From Furfurilactobacillus milii (GTDB taxonomy: Bacteria > Bacillota > Bacilli > Lactobacillales > Lactobacillaceae), in contig NZ_JAIWJF010000006.1 of the NCBI RefSeq assembly GCF_021654115.1, positions 120,036 through 184,035 on the forward strand: DNA of 64,000 nucleotides, given 5' to 3'. Both the position numbers and the translations under genes were made by a program. Below the pieces are notes generated by a model. The model saw only the letters and a program-made list of their open reading frames with translations, ran no database searches and was not told the DNA's origin. This document shows positions 35,765 through 44,227 of this stretch, piece by piece (within the stretch, counting starts at the first letter, position 1; every line of letters begins with the position of its first letter).

Positions 35765-36053
35765 TTGACAAGATTATCTCTAATTCTGTATCGTAGTTAC
35801 CAGTTAAAAAAGACAGTTTAAGTGAAAGGAAGTTCGTCATGGACCGTTGCGCACAACAACTCAATACTTGGCAAAGCTGGTAATCAGGTTGCGTAACCGC
35901 CGTTAACACGGATGCAATCTGAGTGTGATACTCAAATTGTATCTGTGCCGGCTTATTCATTGATGTACTTTTGACATCAAGTCTGCATGGGTATCAAACC
36001 GCGGACTTGGTGTTTTTTTGACCAAAGACAGTCCGCGTGGGCTGTCTTTTTTT
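35765..36053 (+). promoter_or_regulatory. promoter and attenuator-like leader of the peptide-binding protein gene
   Basis: TTGACA (35765-35770) and TATCGT (35789-35794) give a promoter about 300 bases before the ATG. The leader folds into several hairpins (GATGCAA...TTGTATC enclosing TGAGT/ACTCA; TTGATGT...ACATCAA). Its 3' end has two mutually exclusive stems: CGCGGACT (36000-36007) with AGTCCGCG (36030-36037), and AAAGACAG (36024-36031) with CTGTCTTT (36042-36049) followed by Ts, a terminator. This is the anti-terminator/terminator pattern of a riboswitch or T-box-like element. I do not recognise the class; the T-box core GGTGGNACCGCG is only faintly echoed (GGGTATCAAACCGCG). Confidence 0.6.
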
Positions 36054-36090
36054 ACTTGGTCAATTAAAACTTTCATAGGGGAAGACATTC

Positions 36091-37713
36091 ATGAAACGCT
36101 TTACAAAATTTGCATTAATTGTCAGTTCATTATTAACGGCCACGAGTTTAGCCGCCTGCCATCGTAATACCACGAGTAAGAAAACCATAACAGTCGTTTC
36201 ACCCACTGAAATGATTACTTTGGATCCATCAAAGGCCACGGACAGCACTTCTCACACCGCATTGGCCAACACTATGACTGGTCTTTACAAAACGACCAAC
36301 AGCACTCCGGCACAGGCACTTGCGACACACACGACCGTTTCGAAAAACGGTCTTCAATGGAACTTCACACTCCGGCACAATACGCATTGGTCAAATGGTG
36401 ATGTTGTAACGGCAAAGGATTTCGTTCAGGCATGGCAGCGAACCAATGATCCTAAAACGGCTTCTCAGTATGCTTACCTGTTTTCTGGCGTACACAACGC
36501 TGATAAGATTCAAAAAGGCTCGGCTCCAGTTCAAAGTTTAGGCGTTCACGCGACATCACGTTACCGATTGTTGGTTACTCTTGATAAACCGATTCCTTAT
36601 TTCAAGCAACTATTAACAATGCCACAGTTTCTCCCTCAGGATCATCGAGTTGTCACAAAATATGGTAAGCAATACGGTCTAACCGCTCAACATCAAGTTT
36701 ACAACGGCGCTTTTAAAGTAACTGACTGGCACGGTACCAATAATACGTGGACACTTAAACGCAATGGTGCTTACTGGGCTAAACGTACTGTGCATTTAAA
36801 CAGTATCCACTTTACGGTTGTCAAAGACCCAAGCACGGCATTGAACCTGTATAAGACAGGCAAAGCCGACCTTGTCAGGCTGTCTGGCACACAAGTCGCT
36901 AATGAAAAGCAGGCAGCCGATTATAAATATCGTAGTGGCGCGGCCTCGGGCTTTGTTGGACTTAATCAAACAAAAAAGTCACCACTTCAAAATCAATCTG
37001 TGCGCCAAGCCTTGTCGAATGCGATTAACCGTCAACAACTAACACGGAATACGTTGCAAGACGGTTCTACCCCTGCAACTGGGTTTACACCAGCAAAATT
37101 GGTTGCTAATCCATCAACTCATAAGGATTTTGCAAGCGAAGCAGCGGTACCCGCAGTGACTAAGTATGATATGGCACATGCAAAACAACTCATGGCAACA
37201 GGTCTCAAAGAAAGTGGCAAACAGAACCTGAACATTACGCTATTAGCGAATGATCAAAGCAACGGCAAACAGCTGGCAGAATATCTTCAATCTCAATGGC
37301 AAAAACTGCCTCACGTAACGGTTAATGTCCAAACAGTTCCCTTAAAGGCGCAGTTAAGTGACATTACTTCGGGTAATTATGATGCCACGATTTTAACTTG
37401 GAACGGTGACTTTAACGATCCAACAACTTTCTTATCGCTTTTTCAAAGTCAAAATAAACAAATTAACGCAAAATGGACGAGTACAGCGTTTGATCACGAC
37501 ATGGATTTAGCTGCTGGTCAAGACGCCTTAAACAGTAACGCCCGTTATCAAGACCTCTTAAATGCCCAACGCACGCTGACCAAAGATGTTGGTATTGTGC
37601 CGCTTTTCTGGGGCTCATCAGTTGGCGGTACGCTTCAACGTAGCAATATTCGCGATTTGGTTTACAGTAGTGCCGGGGTTAACTACAATTACCAAAATAT
37701 TGAACTTAAGTAA
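36091..37713 (+). CDS. peptide ABC transporter substrate-binding lipoprotein
   Basis: A 540-residue OppA-family (SBP_bac_5) binding protein. The N-terminus is a lipoprotein signal with lipobox LAAC (Cys23), so LspA and Lgt process it. The body has LDPSKATDS, WNFTLRHNTHWSNGDVVTAKDFVQAWQRT and FVGLNQTKKSPLQNQSVRQALSNAI, all typical. No oppBCDF genes are adjacent, so it must feed a transporter encoded elsewhere, as is usual for the many OppA paralogs of lactobacilli. Expression appears to be controlled by the attenuator-like leader upstream. GGGGAAG precedes the ATG. Confidence 0.93.
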   Translation: MKRFTKFALIVSSLLTATSLAACHRNTTSKKTITVVSPTEMITLDPSKATDSTSHTALANTMTGLYKTTNSTPAQALATHTTVSKNGLQWNFTLRHNTHWSNGDVVTAKDFVQAWQRTNDPKTASQYAYLFSGVHNADKIQKGSAPVQSLGVHATSRYRLLVTLDKPIPYFKQLLTMPQFLPQDHRVVTKYGKQYGLTAQHQVYNGAFKVTDWHGTNNTWTLKRNGAYWAKRTVHLNSIHFTVVKDPSTALNLYKTGKADLVRLSGTQVANEKQAADYKYRSGAASGFVGLNQTKKSPLQNQSVRQALSNAINRQQLTRNTLQDGSTPATGFTPAKLVANPSTHKDFASEAAVPAVTKYDMAHAKQLMATGLKESGKQNLNITLLANDQSNGKQLAEYLQSQWQKLPHVTVNVQTVPLKAQLSDITSGNYDATILTWNGDFNDPTTFLSLFQSQNKQINAKWTSTAFDHDMDLAAGQDALNSNARYQDLLNAQRTLTKDVGIVPLFWGSSVGGTLQRSNIRDLVYSSAGVNYNYQNIELK

Positions 37714-37802
37714 GCACACTCAAACTAGGTGTAGCATTAACTTATATAGGATCAACGACGTGAATGACCTCACATTCTCGAAATTTTAAAACTCATCTTA
37801 AC

Positions 37803-37848
37803 GCAAAGGCATCCTGTTCCCAGAAATTTTGGAACAGGATGCCTTTGC
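37803..37848. terminator. 18-bp perfect inverted repeat after the binding-protein gene
   Basis: GCAAAGGCATCCTGTTCC pairs fully with GGAACAGGATGCCTTTGC around a ten-base loop. It lies between the binding-protein gene and the oppositely oriented tRNA and could end both transcripts, though a long T-run is absent. Confidence 0.7.
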
Positions 37849-37878
37849 ATTTCGTGTTGATTCTTAATAAGACTTTTA

Positions 37879-37951
37879 TGGACCCGAACAGATTCGAACT
37901 GTCGACCTCCTACATGCGAAGCAGGCGCTCTCCCAACTGAGCTACGGGCCC
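37879..37951 (-). tRNA. tRNA-Ala (anticodon CGC)
   Basis: A 73-base cloverleaf: acceptor GGGCCCG with CGGGTCC, D arm GCTC...GAGC, anticodon stem CCTGC/GTAGG with loop TTCGCAT, and T arm with GTTCGAAT. The G3-U70 pair, the alanine identity element, is present, and anticodon CGC reads GCG. The CCA end is not encoded. It stands alone between protein genes. Confidence 0.93.
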
Positions 37952-38022
37952 AAAATAACAGTCATTTCTGCCGTTATTTCACTGTCAAGCATAGCACAAC
38001 TTAGTAACACCGCACTACCAGT

Positions 38023-38292
38023 CTACTTTTTTTCAGCAGGTTGGTTTGTTGACTGTGTCGCGGCCAATTGTCCATTGGCTGCTTTTTGTTTAGCGATCGT
38101 TACACGTCGGTAAATAGCCAAAAAAGCAAAGTCAAAAATCAACATGATAACCACGCCTAAGATAAATGAACCGTCAAATGGTATTGGCAGTAGCCAGCCA
38201 ATAATCCCGCCAACAAGAACGCCTAAAGTAAGCATTACCACCGCAATATTTGTCGGCATTGCCGGATTTATTGGTTTAGGTCTGTTTTTCAT
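38023..38292 (-). CDS. small hypothetical membrane protein
   Basis: An 89-residue protein with two membrane segments (about 16-36 and 42-62; AVVMLTLGVLVGGIIGWLLP and ILGVVIMLIFDFAFLAIY), a short basic N-terminus and a polar tail rich in Q, K, A and T. I do not recognise it. GGAGGCAG gives a good start at 38292. It is between the tRNA and the thi operon, on the same strand, without a clear functional link. Confidence 0.7.
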   Translation of the reverse strand: MKNRPKPINPAMPTNIAVVMLTLGVLVGGIIGWLLPIPFDGSFILGVVIMLIFDFAFLAIYRRVTIAKQKAANGQLAATQSTNQPAEKK

Positions 38293-38383
38293 TTCACTGC
38301 CTCCAAAGGATTTTATAAACGTCACTTAGTGTAGCGATTTTCACAGAGTGTTGCAAGCGTTGAAACACGTTCATAAACAAGGC

Positions 38384-39034
38384 TCAAGATTTGCTTGAAA
38401 AGGCTTGTCGAATAGCAGTTGCGGCGGCTTTTATATTTGTGGCCCTCGTTAATAAACTAATTACCGCAGCACCTGCCGCACCGGTGGCCTTAATCTCATT
38501 AAGGTTAGTCAAATTAATGCCACCAATCGCGACAATGGGCTTTACCGATGCACTAACGAGTTTTGTCAGCCCGTCGGTGCCCACAGCTGGATCTGCGTCA
38601 GCTTTGGAAATGGTTGGAAAAATTGGTCCACTGCCAATATAGTCAACGGCAGTCAGCACATTAGCCTTGCGAATCTGGGCAAGTGTGTGACATGAGTAAC
38701 CAATAATCATGTCTGGTACTTCGTCTATAACCTTGGCAATTGCTTCATCTGATTGCCCAACGTGGACACCATCAGCTTCAAGACGTTTCGCCAGTTCAAC
38801 ATCGTCATCAACAATAAACGGAATCTTAGCTTGTTTGCATAATTCTCTTAATATGCTGCCCAATTTTACTTTGGCGTCACCAGAAAGTGCGTGGTGACCC
38901 TTCTCACGATATTGAAAGGCCGTGATACCGCCGGCAATGGCCGTCTCTAAAACTTCTGGCAGTTGGCGGCCATCAACCATGTCCTGAGAGCCCGCAACAA
39001 AATAGGCTGCTAATTGTTCCTTCTGAAATTTCAT
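38384..39034 (-). CDS. thiE: thiamine phosphate synthase
   Basis: A 217-residue TIM-barrel enzyme joining HMP-pyrophosphate and thiazole phosphate to thiamine phosphate. Motifs: QYREKG, IPFIVDDDVELAKRLEADGVHVGQSD, YIGSGPIFPTISKADA and PIVAIGGINLTN. The ATG at 39034 follows GGAGGAAT at a rather long distance (about 12 bases). It is the last gene of thiM-thiD-thiE, seven bases after thiD, under the TPP riboswitch. Confidence 0.95.
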   Translation of the reverse strand: MKFQKEQLAAYFVAGSQDMVDGRQLPEVLETAIAGGITAFQYREKGHHALSGDAKVKLGSILRELCKQAKIPFIVDDDVELAKRLEADGVHVGQSDEAIAKVIDEVPDMIIGYSCHTLAQIRKANVLTAVDYIGSGPIFPTISKADADPAVGTDGLTKLVSASVKPIVAIGGINLTNLNEIKATGAAGAAVISLLTRATNIKAAATAIRQAFSSKS

Positions 39035-39041
39035 CGCTCGT

Positions 39042-39863
39042 TTATTCCTCCGATACCACAGCCCAGTGATTAAGCGGACCATGACCGTGGCCCACTTTGA
39101 TGCCTTGTGCAATCGTCGCACTAACATAGGCTTTACCCGTCCGAATGGCTGTTTCAATGTCGCTACCCTTGGCTAATTCTGCAGTGATGCAAGCAGATAG
39201 CGTGTCGCCGGTACCGTGCGTATTGTGTGTATCAAAGCGCGGACTTCTTAGCCAAAACGACCGTCCGTTTTCAAGCAAAACAAAATCACTGGCCGTTGTC
39301 GGATCCGCCTCGTGACCGCCTTTGACCATCACGTTTTTGGCACCCATCGCCTGCAATTGTTGTCCGGCGCGCTGCATGTCAGCATCATTTTCAATGGTTA
39401 ACCCTGTTAGTGCCTCAGCTTCAGGAAGGTTCGGCGTCACAATGGTGGCTAACGGAATTAATTCTTTCTTAACGGTATCAATAGCGTCTTCGGCCAATAA
39501 TGGTGCACCACCTTTAGCAATCATCACTGGATCAACCGTGAGTGGACCAAAGTCATAACGGGTAAGATTTTCAACAACATTATGGACACGGATAGAATCA
39601 GCGAGCATGCCAGTCTTACAAGCCTTGATGGCCAAATCAGCATCTAACGAAGCAAACTGTTCGTCAATAATTTTGGTTGGCAAAGCCATGAAGTCCTGCA
39701 CACCCAAGGTATTTTGGGCTGTAATAGCCACCAAAACCGTCGTTGCAAAAACGTGTCGTTCTTGAATTGTTTTTAAATCGGCCTGCATGCCTGCCCCACC
39801 ACCAGAATCAGAGCCTGCAATGGAAAGAGCCTGTGGAAATTGTGATGTCATCTGTTCTGTCAT
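39042..39863 (-). CDS. thiD: hydroxymethylpyrimidine/phosphomethylpyrimidine kinase
   Basis: A 273-residue ribokinase-fold kinase phosphorylating HMP and HMP-P. It opens with ALSIAGSDSGGGAGMQADLKT and carries the catalytic-site motif THGTGDTLSACITAELAKG, with the anion hole and catalytic Asp. Its ATG overlaps the thiM stop by one base (TAATG). With thiM and thiE it forms a salvage pathway; no thiC or thiG de novo genes are seen, so the cell probably relies on imported precursors. Confidence 0.95.
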   Translation of the reverse strand: MTEQMTSQFPQALSIAGSDSGGGAGMQADLKTIQERHVFATTVLVAITAQNTLGVQDFMALPTKIIDEQFASLDADLAIKACKTGMLADSIRVHNVVENLTRYDFGPLTVDPVMIAKGGAPLLAEDAIDTVKKELIPLATIVTPNLPEAEALTGLTIENDADMQRAGQQLQAMGAKNVMVKGGHEADPTTASDFVLLENGRSFWLRSPRFDTHNTHGTGDTLSACITAELAKGSDIETAIRTGKAYVSATIAQGIKVGHGHGPLNHWAVVSEE

Positions 39864-40666
39864 TATTCATCTACGACCTTATCTTTAAGATATGACGATA
39901 GCGTTTCCGCTGTCACTTGACTAAAACTATCCATCAGGGCGATGCCAAACGAACCAGGCTGTCTAAGCGTTAGTTTGGCTTGGTTAACTGCCCACTGACC
40001 GGTCGCACCAAAGATGGCGGTACCAGTCACTGCGGCTGTCATCGCATTGGGCTCCACTGCTAAGTAAGCAGCTAAAACGCTGCTGAGCATATCCCCGGAA
40101 CCAACATGTGTCGCAAACAATGGCGTTCCGACATGAAGACTGACTGTCTGCTGGCCATCGCTGATCCAATCAACAGCTCCAGTCATCACAGCAACACAAT
40201 GATAATGCAGCGCCACGGCCTGAACAATGCGTTTAGGATCAGCCACAGCACCGGTAGCGTCAATTCCCTTACTGTTAGATAGATCGCCTGACAAAGCCGC
40301 CATCTCTCCCGCGTTGGCTCGAATGACTGTTGGCTGGGTAGTGGCTACTAGTCGATCAAACTGCTGGCGGCGGCTTGGTAAGCCAACCGCTACTGGATCG
40401 ATTACAACAGGCCGTTGATGCTGATTAGCCAAGCTCCCAACAGTCACCATTTGGTCAATTTGATCAGGCGTCCAAGTACCTAAATTCAACGCAATTGCGC
40501 CAGCAATCCCAACCAGGTCAGCAGCCTCTTCCTTAGCTTTTGACATAATGGGAGACGCACCAATGGCGTTAACGGCGTTTGCCACTTCTGCAATCGTGAC
40601 ACTGTTAGCAACAGTAAAGACGACAGGATTAGTTTCCCGGATGGTTTCCAATAAAGACAGGTTCAT
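39863..40666 (-). CDS. thiM: hydroxyethylthiazole kinase
   Basis: A 267-residue kinase for the thiazole alcohol. Motifs: FTVANSVTIAEVANAVNAIGASPIMS, ALNLGTWT, VIDPVAVGLPSRR and the ATP-site region THVGSGDMLSSVLAAYLA (the usual GTGC-type loop reads GSGD). First gene of the thi operon; the ATG at 40666 follows GGAGGAT. A TPP riboswitch with terminator precedes it, so it is shut off when thiamine pyrophosphate is abundant. Confidence 0.95.
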   Translation of the reverse strand: MNLSLLETIRETNPVVFTVANSVTIAEVANAVNAIGASPIMSKAKEEAADLVGIAGAIALNLGTWTPDQIDQMVTVGSLANQHQRPVVIDPVAVGLPSRRQQFDRLVATTQPTVIRANAGEMAALSGDLSNSKGIDATGAVADPKRIVQAVALHYHCVAVMTGAVDWISDGQQTVSLHVGTPLFATHVGSGDMLSSVLAAYLAVEPNAMTAAVTGTAIFGATGQWAVNQAKLTLRQPGSFGIALMDSFSQVTAETLSSYLKDKVVDE

Positions 40667-40762
40667 TGTGATCCTCCAATTCGATGATGGTGTCAAACAG
40701 TGACTAAAATTGATGACGCTAATCAGAAACTCAATAAATATACAGCGTCATAAAGTGGCGAC

Positions 40763-40911
40763 AAAAAAAGCACTGAACCCATAGGAAAAAGGTTCAGTGC
40801 CTAAAAGCAATCACACACTGGCCACTTTCCTTCGCAAGTCTCAACTTACAGGTTCGAAGGGTCCGATATCCATCGTCTCAGTTCAGCAATTGCCGAACAC
40901 CCCTAGTGGAA
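40763..40911 (-). promoter_or_regulatory. TPP riboswitch with terminator
   Basis: Read on the minus strand the leader contains AGGGGTG, the conserved CTGAGACGATGG-type core (CTGAGA at 40875-40880), GGACCCTTCGAACCTG and a closing GGAAAGTGG, the THI-box consensus. A terminator hairpin (GGTTCAGTGC with GCACTGAACC) and a run of Ts follow at 40763-40800. It lies about 95 bases before thiM. Binding of TPP is expected to stop transcription. Confidence 0.95.
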
Positions 40912-40978
40912 TAGTTTACATGACATTATTTTAGCATACTCAGCATTCTAATTAGAAGTCAGATTACGTTTAATAACA

Positions 40979-41527
40979 TTAGTCCGTTGTTTTTGATGTC
41001 TGTGTCGCTGTCTTCCATTTCTTATCAATAAAGGCTTCGCGGCCCCCACTTTCCTGCATTGCATAACGTAACGGATTCTTTTTATAGAAATCCTGATGGT
41101 AATCTTCCGCCGGATAAAATGGTTTGGCATCCTCAATTTGAGTCACAATTGGGGCATCAAAACGACCGGACTCAGCTAAGGCCTTTTTGGAAGCCTCTGC
41201 AATTTGGCGTTGTGTCTCGTCTTTGACAAAAATAACGGGCCGATAGCTGTCACCACGATCTTGAAATTGTCCCATCGCATCCGTGGGGTCCGTTTGTTGC
41301 CAATAAATTTGAACCAGTTTGTCGTAAGACATTACTTCTGGGTCAAACCAAATTTTAACTGCTTCTGTATGACCAGTTGTATGGCTGCAGACTTGTTCAT
41401 ACGTTGGATTAGGCACATGTCCACCGGTATAACCTGATACCACCTTATTGATGCCATCTACTGTTTCAAACGGCTTGACCATACACCAAAAACAACCACC
41501 TGCAAAAATTGCTGTTTCTTCTGCCAT
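40979..41527 (-). CDS. msrA: peptide methionine-(S)-sulfoxide reductase
   Basis: A 182-residue MsrA. The catalytic motif GGCFWCM lies at residues 10-16, followed by [26 protein letters not shown] and the conserved [10 protein letters not shown] near the C-terminus. It repairs oxidised methionine in proteins with thioredoxin as reductant. GGAGGCG precedes the ATG. msrB is 23 bases upstream on the same strand; both stereoisomers of Met sulfoxide are covered by the pair. Confidence 0.96.
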   Translation of the reverse strand: MAEETAIFAGGCFWCMVKPFETVDGINKVVSGYTGGHVPNPTYEQVCSHTTGHTEAVKIWFDPEVMSYDKLVQIYWQQTDPTDAMGQFQDRGDSYRPVIFVKDETQRQIAEASKKALAESGRFDAPIVTQIEDAKPFYPAEDYHQDFYKKNPLRYAMQESGGREAFIDKKWKTATQTSKTTD

Positions 41528-41550
41528 TTAATGCGCCTCCATCACTATTA

Positions 41551-42000
41551 TTAAACCTGCTTGACGTTTGGGAACAGTTTAGCATATTTTTCGTAACCAT
41601 TGCGTGTCAATTCATCTGCTGGAATAAACTTCAGCGCCGCCGAGTTAATGCAGTAGCGGAGGCCACCCTCTGCTTGAGGACCGTCTGTGAAGACGTGACC
41701 CAAATGAGAGTCCGCTTCCTTACTGCGGACTTCTGTTCTTTCCATACCCAATGATTGGTCACGATGTTCCGCTAATGTTTGCTTCGTTATCGGATGTGTG
41801 AATGACGGCCAGCCGCAACCGGCATCATATTTATCCGTTGAGGAAAATAACGGTTCACCACTGACAATATCAACGTAAATGCCATCTTGATAGAAGGCAT
41901 CATATTTACCAGAAAACGGCCGCTCAGTGGCGGCTTCTTGGGTAACGGCGTATGCTTCTGGGCTCAATTTATCAATGTTTGCTTGTTTGTCTTTTGCCAA
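41551..42000 (-). CDS. msrB: peptide methionine-(R)-sulfoxide reductase
   Basis: A 149-residue MsrB with [30 protein letters not shown] and the catalytic Cys in [11 protein letters not shown]. The CxxC zinc-binding pairs seen in many MsrB proteins are absent, as in several Firmicutes. The start is TTG at 42000: an in-frame TGA lies six bases further up, and AAGGAG is nine bases before it. It is cotranscribed with msrA. Confidence 0.95.
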   Translation of the reverse strand: MAKDKQANIDKLSPEAYAVTQEAATERPFSGKYDAFYQDGIYVDIVSGEPLFSSTDKYDAGCGWPSFTHPITKQTLAEHRDQSLGMERTEVRSKEADSHLGHVFTDGPQAEGGLRYCINSAALKFIPADELTRNGYEKYAKLFPNVKQV

Positions 42001-42068
42001 TTGTCAAATCTCCTTCTCCGATGTTGAATCAACACTGCTGCGTCTTGACGACACTCATGCGATTATCC

Positions 42069-42431
42069 TTATTCCGCTGTTGAACCAGACATCACTTTAA
42101 TTTGGACGTTTGGATCCAACTGTTCACTATCACCGGTTAACTGTAAGGTATGAAATGTTGTATTTTCTGTTAATTGCATGTGTTCAGACATATAGGTCTT
42201 ACTGTAGCCCTTTACGGCCACAGGACCGAAATCTGAATCAATCATAGCATCATAGTCTGGCGTTTCTGCATCCTTGTCGACAATAATTAGATCAAACGAA
42301 GTATCCAATGAGCAATAACCAACGCTTGAAAACGGTCCAACACCATCGTCAAAACTGAGTAATAAACGTTGATTTGGTCCCATAACGGCCGCAATTTTAG
42401 TCTTAGCATCTGATGACATGGATAATTTCAT
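42069..42431 (-). CDS. HesB-like (Fe-S biosynthesis domain) family protein
   Basis: A 120-residue protein of the short lactobacillar group annotated as iron-sulfur cluster biosynthesis family (HesB/YneR-like). Recognisable are LLLSFDDGVGPFSS, FDLIIVDKD, DFGPVAVKGYSKTYM and LHTLQLTGD-like ending. It has one Cys (GYCSL) and lacks the C-terminal C-x-C of true IscA scaffolds, so assembly of clusters is doubtful. AAGGAGGG fixes the ATG at 42431. A paralog lies 340 bases upstream. It is next to msrA/msrB on the same strand, compatible with an oxidative-stress role, which is only inference. Confidence 0.72.
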   Translation of the reverse strand: MKLSMSSDAKTKIAAVMGPNQRLLLSFDDGVGPFSSVGYCSLDTSFDLIIVDKDAETPDYDAMIDSDFGPVAVKGYSKTYMSEHMQLTENTTFHTLQLTGDSEQLDPNVQIKVMSGSTAE

Positions 42432-42773
42432 AATGACCCTCCTTGGTAGATCAAAAGAATGTATCTCGTACACAATTAAATTGTGCCTTGTGTACTTAAC
42501 GATACCTTTATTCTCCGCAAAATAGAGAATAACGCAAGCATTCTGCTCAACCAGAAAAACACAGTGTCCCCATCACTTTGCACTTGTCATAGGCATGGAG
42601 CGATGACATAGGTCTGTTTTGAGAACGAGCATTAACGAAAACTGACCTATTCCCGAACATGGGGAATGGGTCAGTTTTGGATTAAGCAGAATTTTCAGGA
42701 CTTTGGCGCGCAATATTGCCCACATTATTCATTCCAAATAAACTTATGTCATAGCCTCATTGTGTCACTAGCG
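42432..42773 (-). other. intergenic region with a terminator
   Basis: About 340 bases between two HesB-like paralogs. It contains a hairpin at 42638-42678 (AAAACTGACCTATTCCC with GGGAATGGGTCAGTTTT, two G-T/mismatch positions) ending the upstream transcript. I see no gene in it. The 42440-42500 part presumably holds the promoter of the downstream paralog. Confidence 0.6.
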
Positions 42774-43160
42774 TTAGTTTGACTGCGCTGGTTGACTAGC
42801 GGATGCGTCAACAATAACTTCAACGTTATCGTCGATCTGTTCACCCTCGTCAGACAGCTTAATTACGTGCATGAGACGGTTAAACGTCGCATGCAACTGT
42901 TTACCAAGGAATCGGCCAGAATAGTCTTTATAGCGTACAGGACCTAAATTAGAGGGAATCAGTGCTTGATAGTCATCAACATTTGCATCTTTGCCCACAA
43001 CTACGAGCTGAAATGACACTTGGAGTGCCACCAGACCATGATGTGAGTATGGGCCAACACCATCATCGTAGCTTAATAATAATTGATTTCCGTCGACAAG
43101 TAAGGGTTTTAATTGGGCCACGACTTCATCATCAAACGTCAATTCATGTTCTTCTGCCAT
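42774..43160 (-). CDS. HesB-like family protein, second paralog
   Basis: A 128-residue paralog of the gene at 42069. Shared pattern: LLLSYDDGVGPYSHHGL, FQLVVVGKDA, DYQALIPSNLGPVRYKDYS and a C-terminal D-DNVEVIVD strand. It contains no cysteine at all, so it cannot ligate an Fe-S cluster in the usual way; the HesB fold must serve another purpose. GGAGGCT fixes the ATG at 43160. A terminator lies downstream. Function unknown. Confidence 0.7.
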   Translation of the reverse strand: MAEEHELTFDDEVVAQLKPLLVDGNQLLLSYDDGVGPYSHHGLVALQVSFQLVVVGKDANVDDYQALIPSNLGPVRYKDYSGRFLGKQLHATFNRLMHVIKLSDEGEQIDDNVEVIVDASASQPAQSN

Positions 43161-43256
43161 TGTTAAAGCCTCCATTCAGTTTCTCACAGGTTTATTATTC
43201 GCCGTGAGTTGTTGTGAGGCAACTATTTATACTTAATATCCTTAGTGGTTCAATTA

Positions 43257-43287
43257 AAAAAACGTCTACAGATACACTGTAAACGTC
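43257..43287 (-). terminator. terminator after the pyrophosphatase gene
   Basis: On the minus strand ACGTTTACAG pairs with CTGTAGACGT (one mismatch) followed by a run of Ts, just after the ppaC stop. Confidence 0.75.
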
Positions 43288-43300
43288 TTTATTAAATAGC

Positions 43301-44227
43301 TTATTTAAATTGGTCTTGCAATGGTGGAACAACTTGTTTCTTACGTGAAACAACACCTGGTAAACTGGCCGTGTTGTTGGTTAACGTTGTATTAAACGCC
43401 TTTTCAACAACATCAGTTGGTTCGCCCCATACTAACAAACGCGAGTCACTGTCCAAGATGTTGGTAACCAAGACAAGGAATAGGTCATAACCTTTTTCCT
43501 TAGCATCGGCTGCCATGGCTGCTTCAAGCTTATCCTGACGAGCAAAGACTTCGTCCAAGTCAACTGTGTTGATTTGGTCAATACGAATGTTTTTGCCGCC
43601 CATTTCGAATGATTTTGCATCTTGTTCGATTAATTCGGCTTCACTCTTGGAAGACAAGTTGGTACCAGCTTTAAGCTCTTCCAAACCATATGTCTTGTAA
43701 TCAACATCAGCAATTTCAGCCAATGCAATGACTGCAGCCTTATCGTCATCCGTTGTGGTTGGTGACTTCAGTAAAAGCGTGTCTGAGATAATTGCAGACA
43801 GCATCAAACCAGCTAATTGTGCTGGGATTTCAATCTTGTATTCGTCAAACATTTTCATCAAAATCGTGCTGGTACAACCAACTGGTTCTGCACGATAGAA
43901 AAGTGGTGATGATGTTGAGAAGTTGGCAATTCGGTGATGGTCAACAACGTGAGTAACCGTAACATCTTCAATGTCAGAAACACTTTGTTGATGTTCGTTA
44001 TGGTCAACTAACATAACTGAATCAACTTCGTCACTGGCCTTAGTGATAACCCGTGGTGTTGGTTCGTCAAAATAGTTTAAGACAAATTGTGTTTCTTCGT
44101 TTGGTTCGCCTAAAGCAACCGCTTCAGTATCATACCCAAGCTTGTTTTGTAAGTATGAATATGCCTTTGCAGCGACAATTGCGTCAGTGTCAGGGCTTTG
44201 GTGTCCAAAAACCAATTCCTTACTCAT
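43301..44227 (-). CDS. ppaC: manganese-dependent inorganic pyrophosphatase
   Basis: A 308-residue family II pyrophosphatase. N-terminal DHH domain: [21 protein letters not shown] and [10 protein letters not shown] hold the metal ligands. C-terminal DHHA2 domain ends with the phosphate-binding [10 protein letters not shown]. It removes pyrophosphate to drive biosynthesis. Its ATG overlaps the stop of the LysR gene by one base (TAATG), so the two are translationally coupled, an unusual partner for a housekeeping enzyme. Confidence 0.96.
   Translation of the reverse strand: MSKELVFGHQSPDTDAIVAAKAYSYLQNKLGYDTEAVALGEPNEETQFVLNYFDEPTPRVITKASDEVDSVMLVDHNEHQQSVSDIEDVTVTHVVDHHRIANFSTSSPLFYRAEPVGCTSTILMKMFDEYKIEIPAQLAGLMLSAIISDTLLLKSPTTTDDDKAAVIALAEIADVDYKTYGLEELKAGTNLSSKSEAELIEQDAKSFEMGGKNIRIDQINTVDLDEVFARQDKLEAAMAADAKEKGYDLFLVLVTNILDSDSRLLVWGEPTDVVEKAFNTTLTNNTASLPGVVSRKKQVVPPLQDQFK

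Noticed and set aside
35727..35960. 77-codon open frame on the minus strand upstream of the peptide-binding protein gene
   Set aside because: No ribosome binding site, no family resemblance, and it lies over the promoter and structured leader of the + strand gene.
35970..36053. Classical T-box before the peptide-binding protein gene
   Set aside because: The core AGGGTGGNACCGCG is not matched and no specifier stem with the usual AGAGAG and GGTG elements was found; kept only as an unclassified attenuator.
37803..37848. 18-bp perfect inverted repeat as a mobile-element end
   Set aside because: No transposase or target duplication nearby; its place between convergent transcripts fits a terminator.
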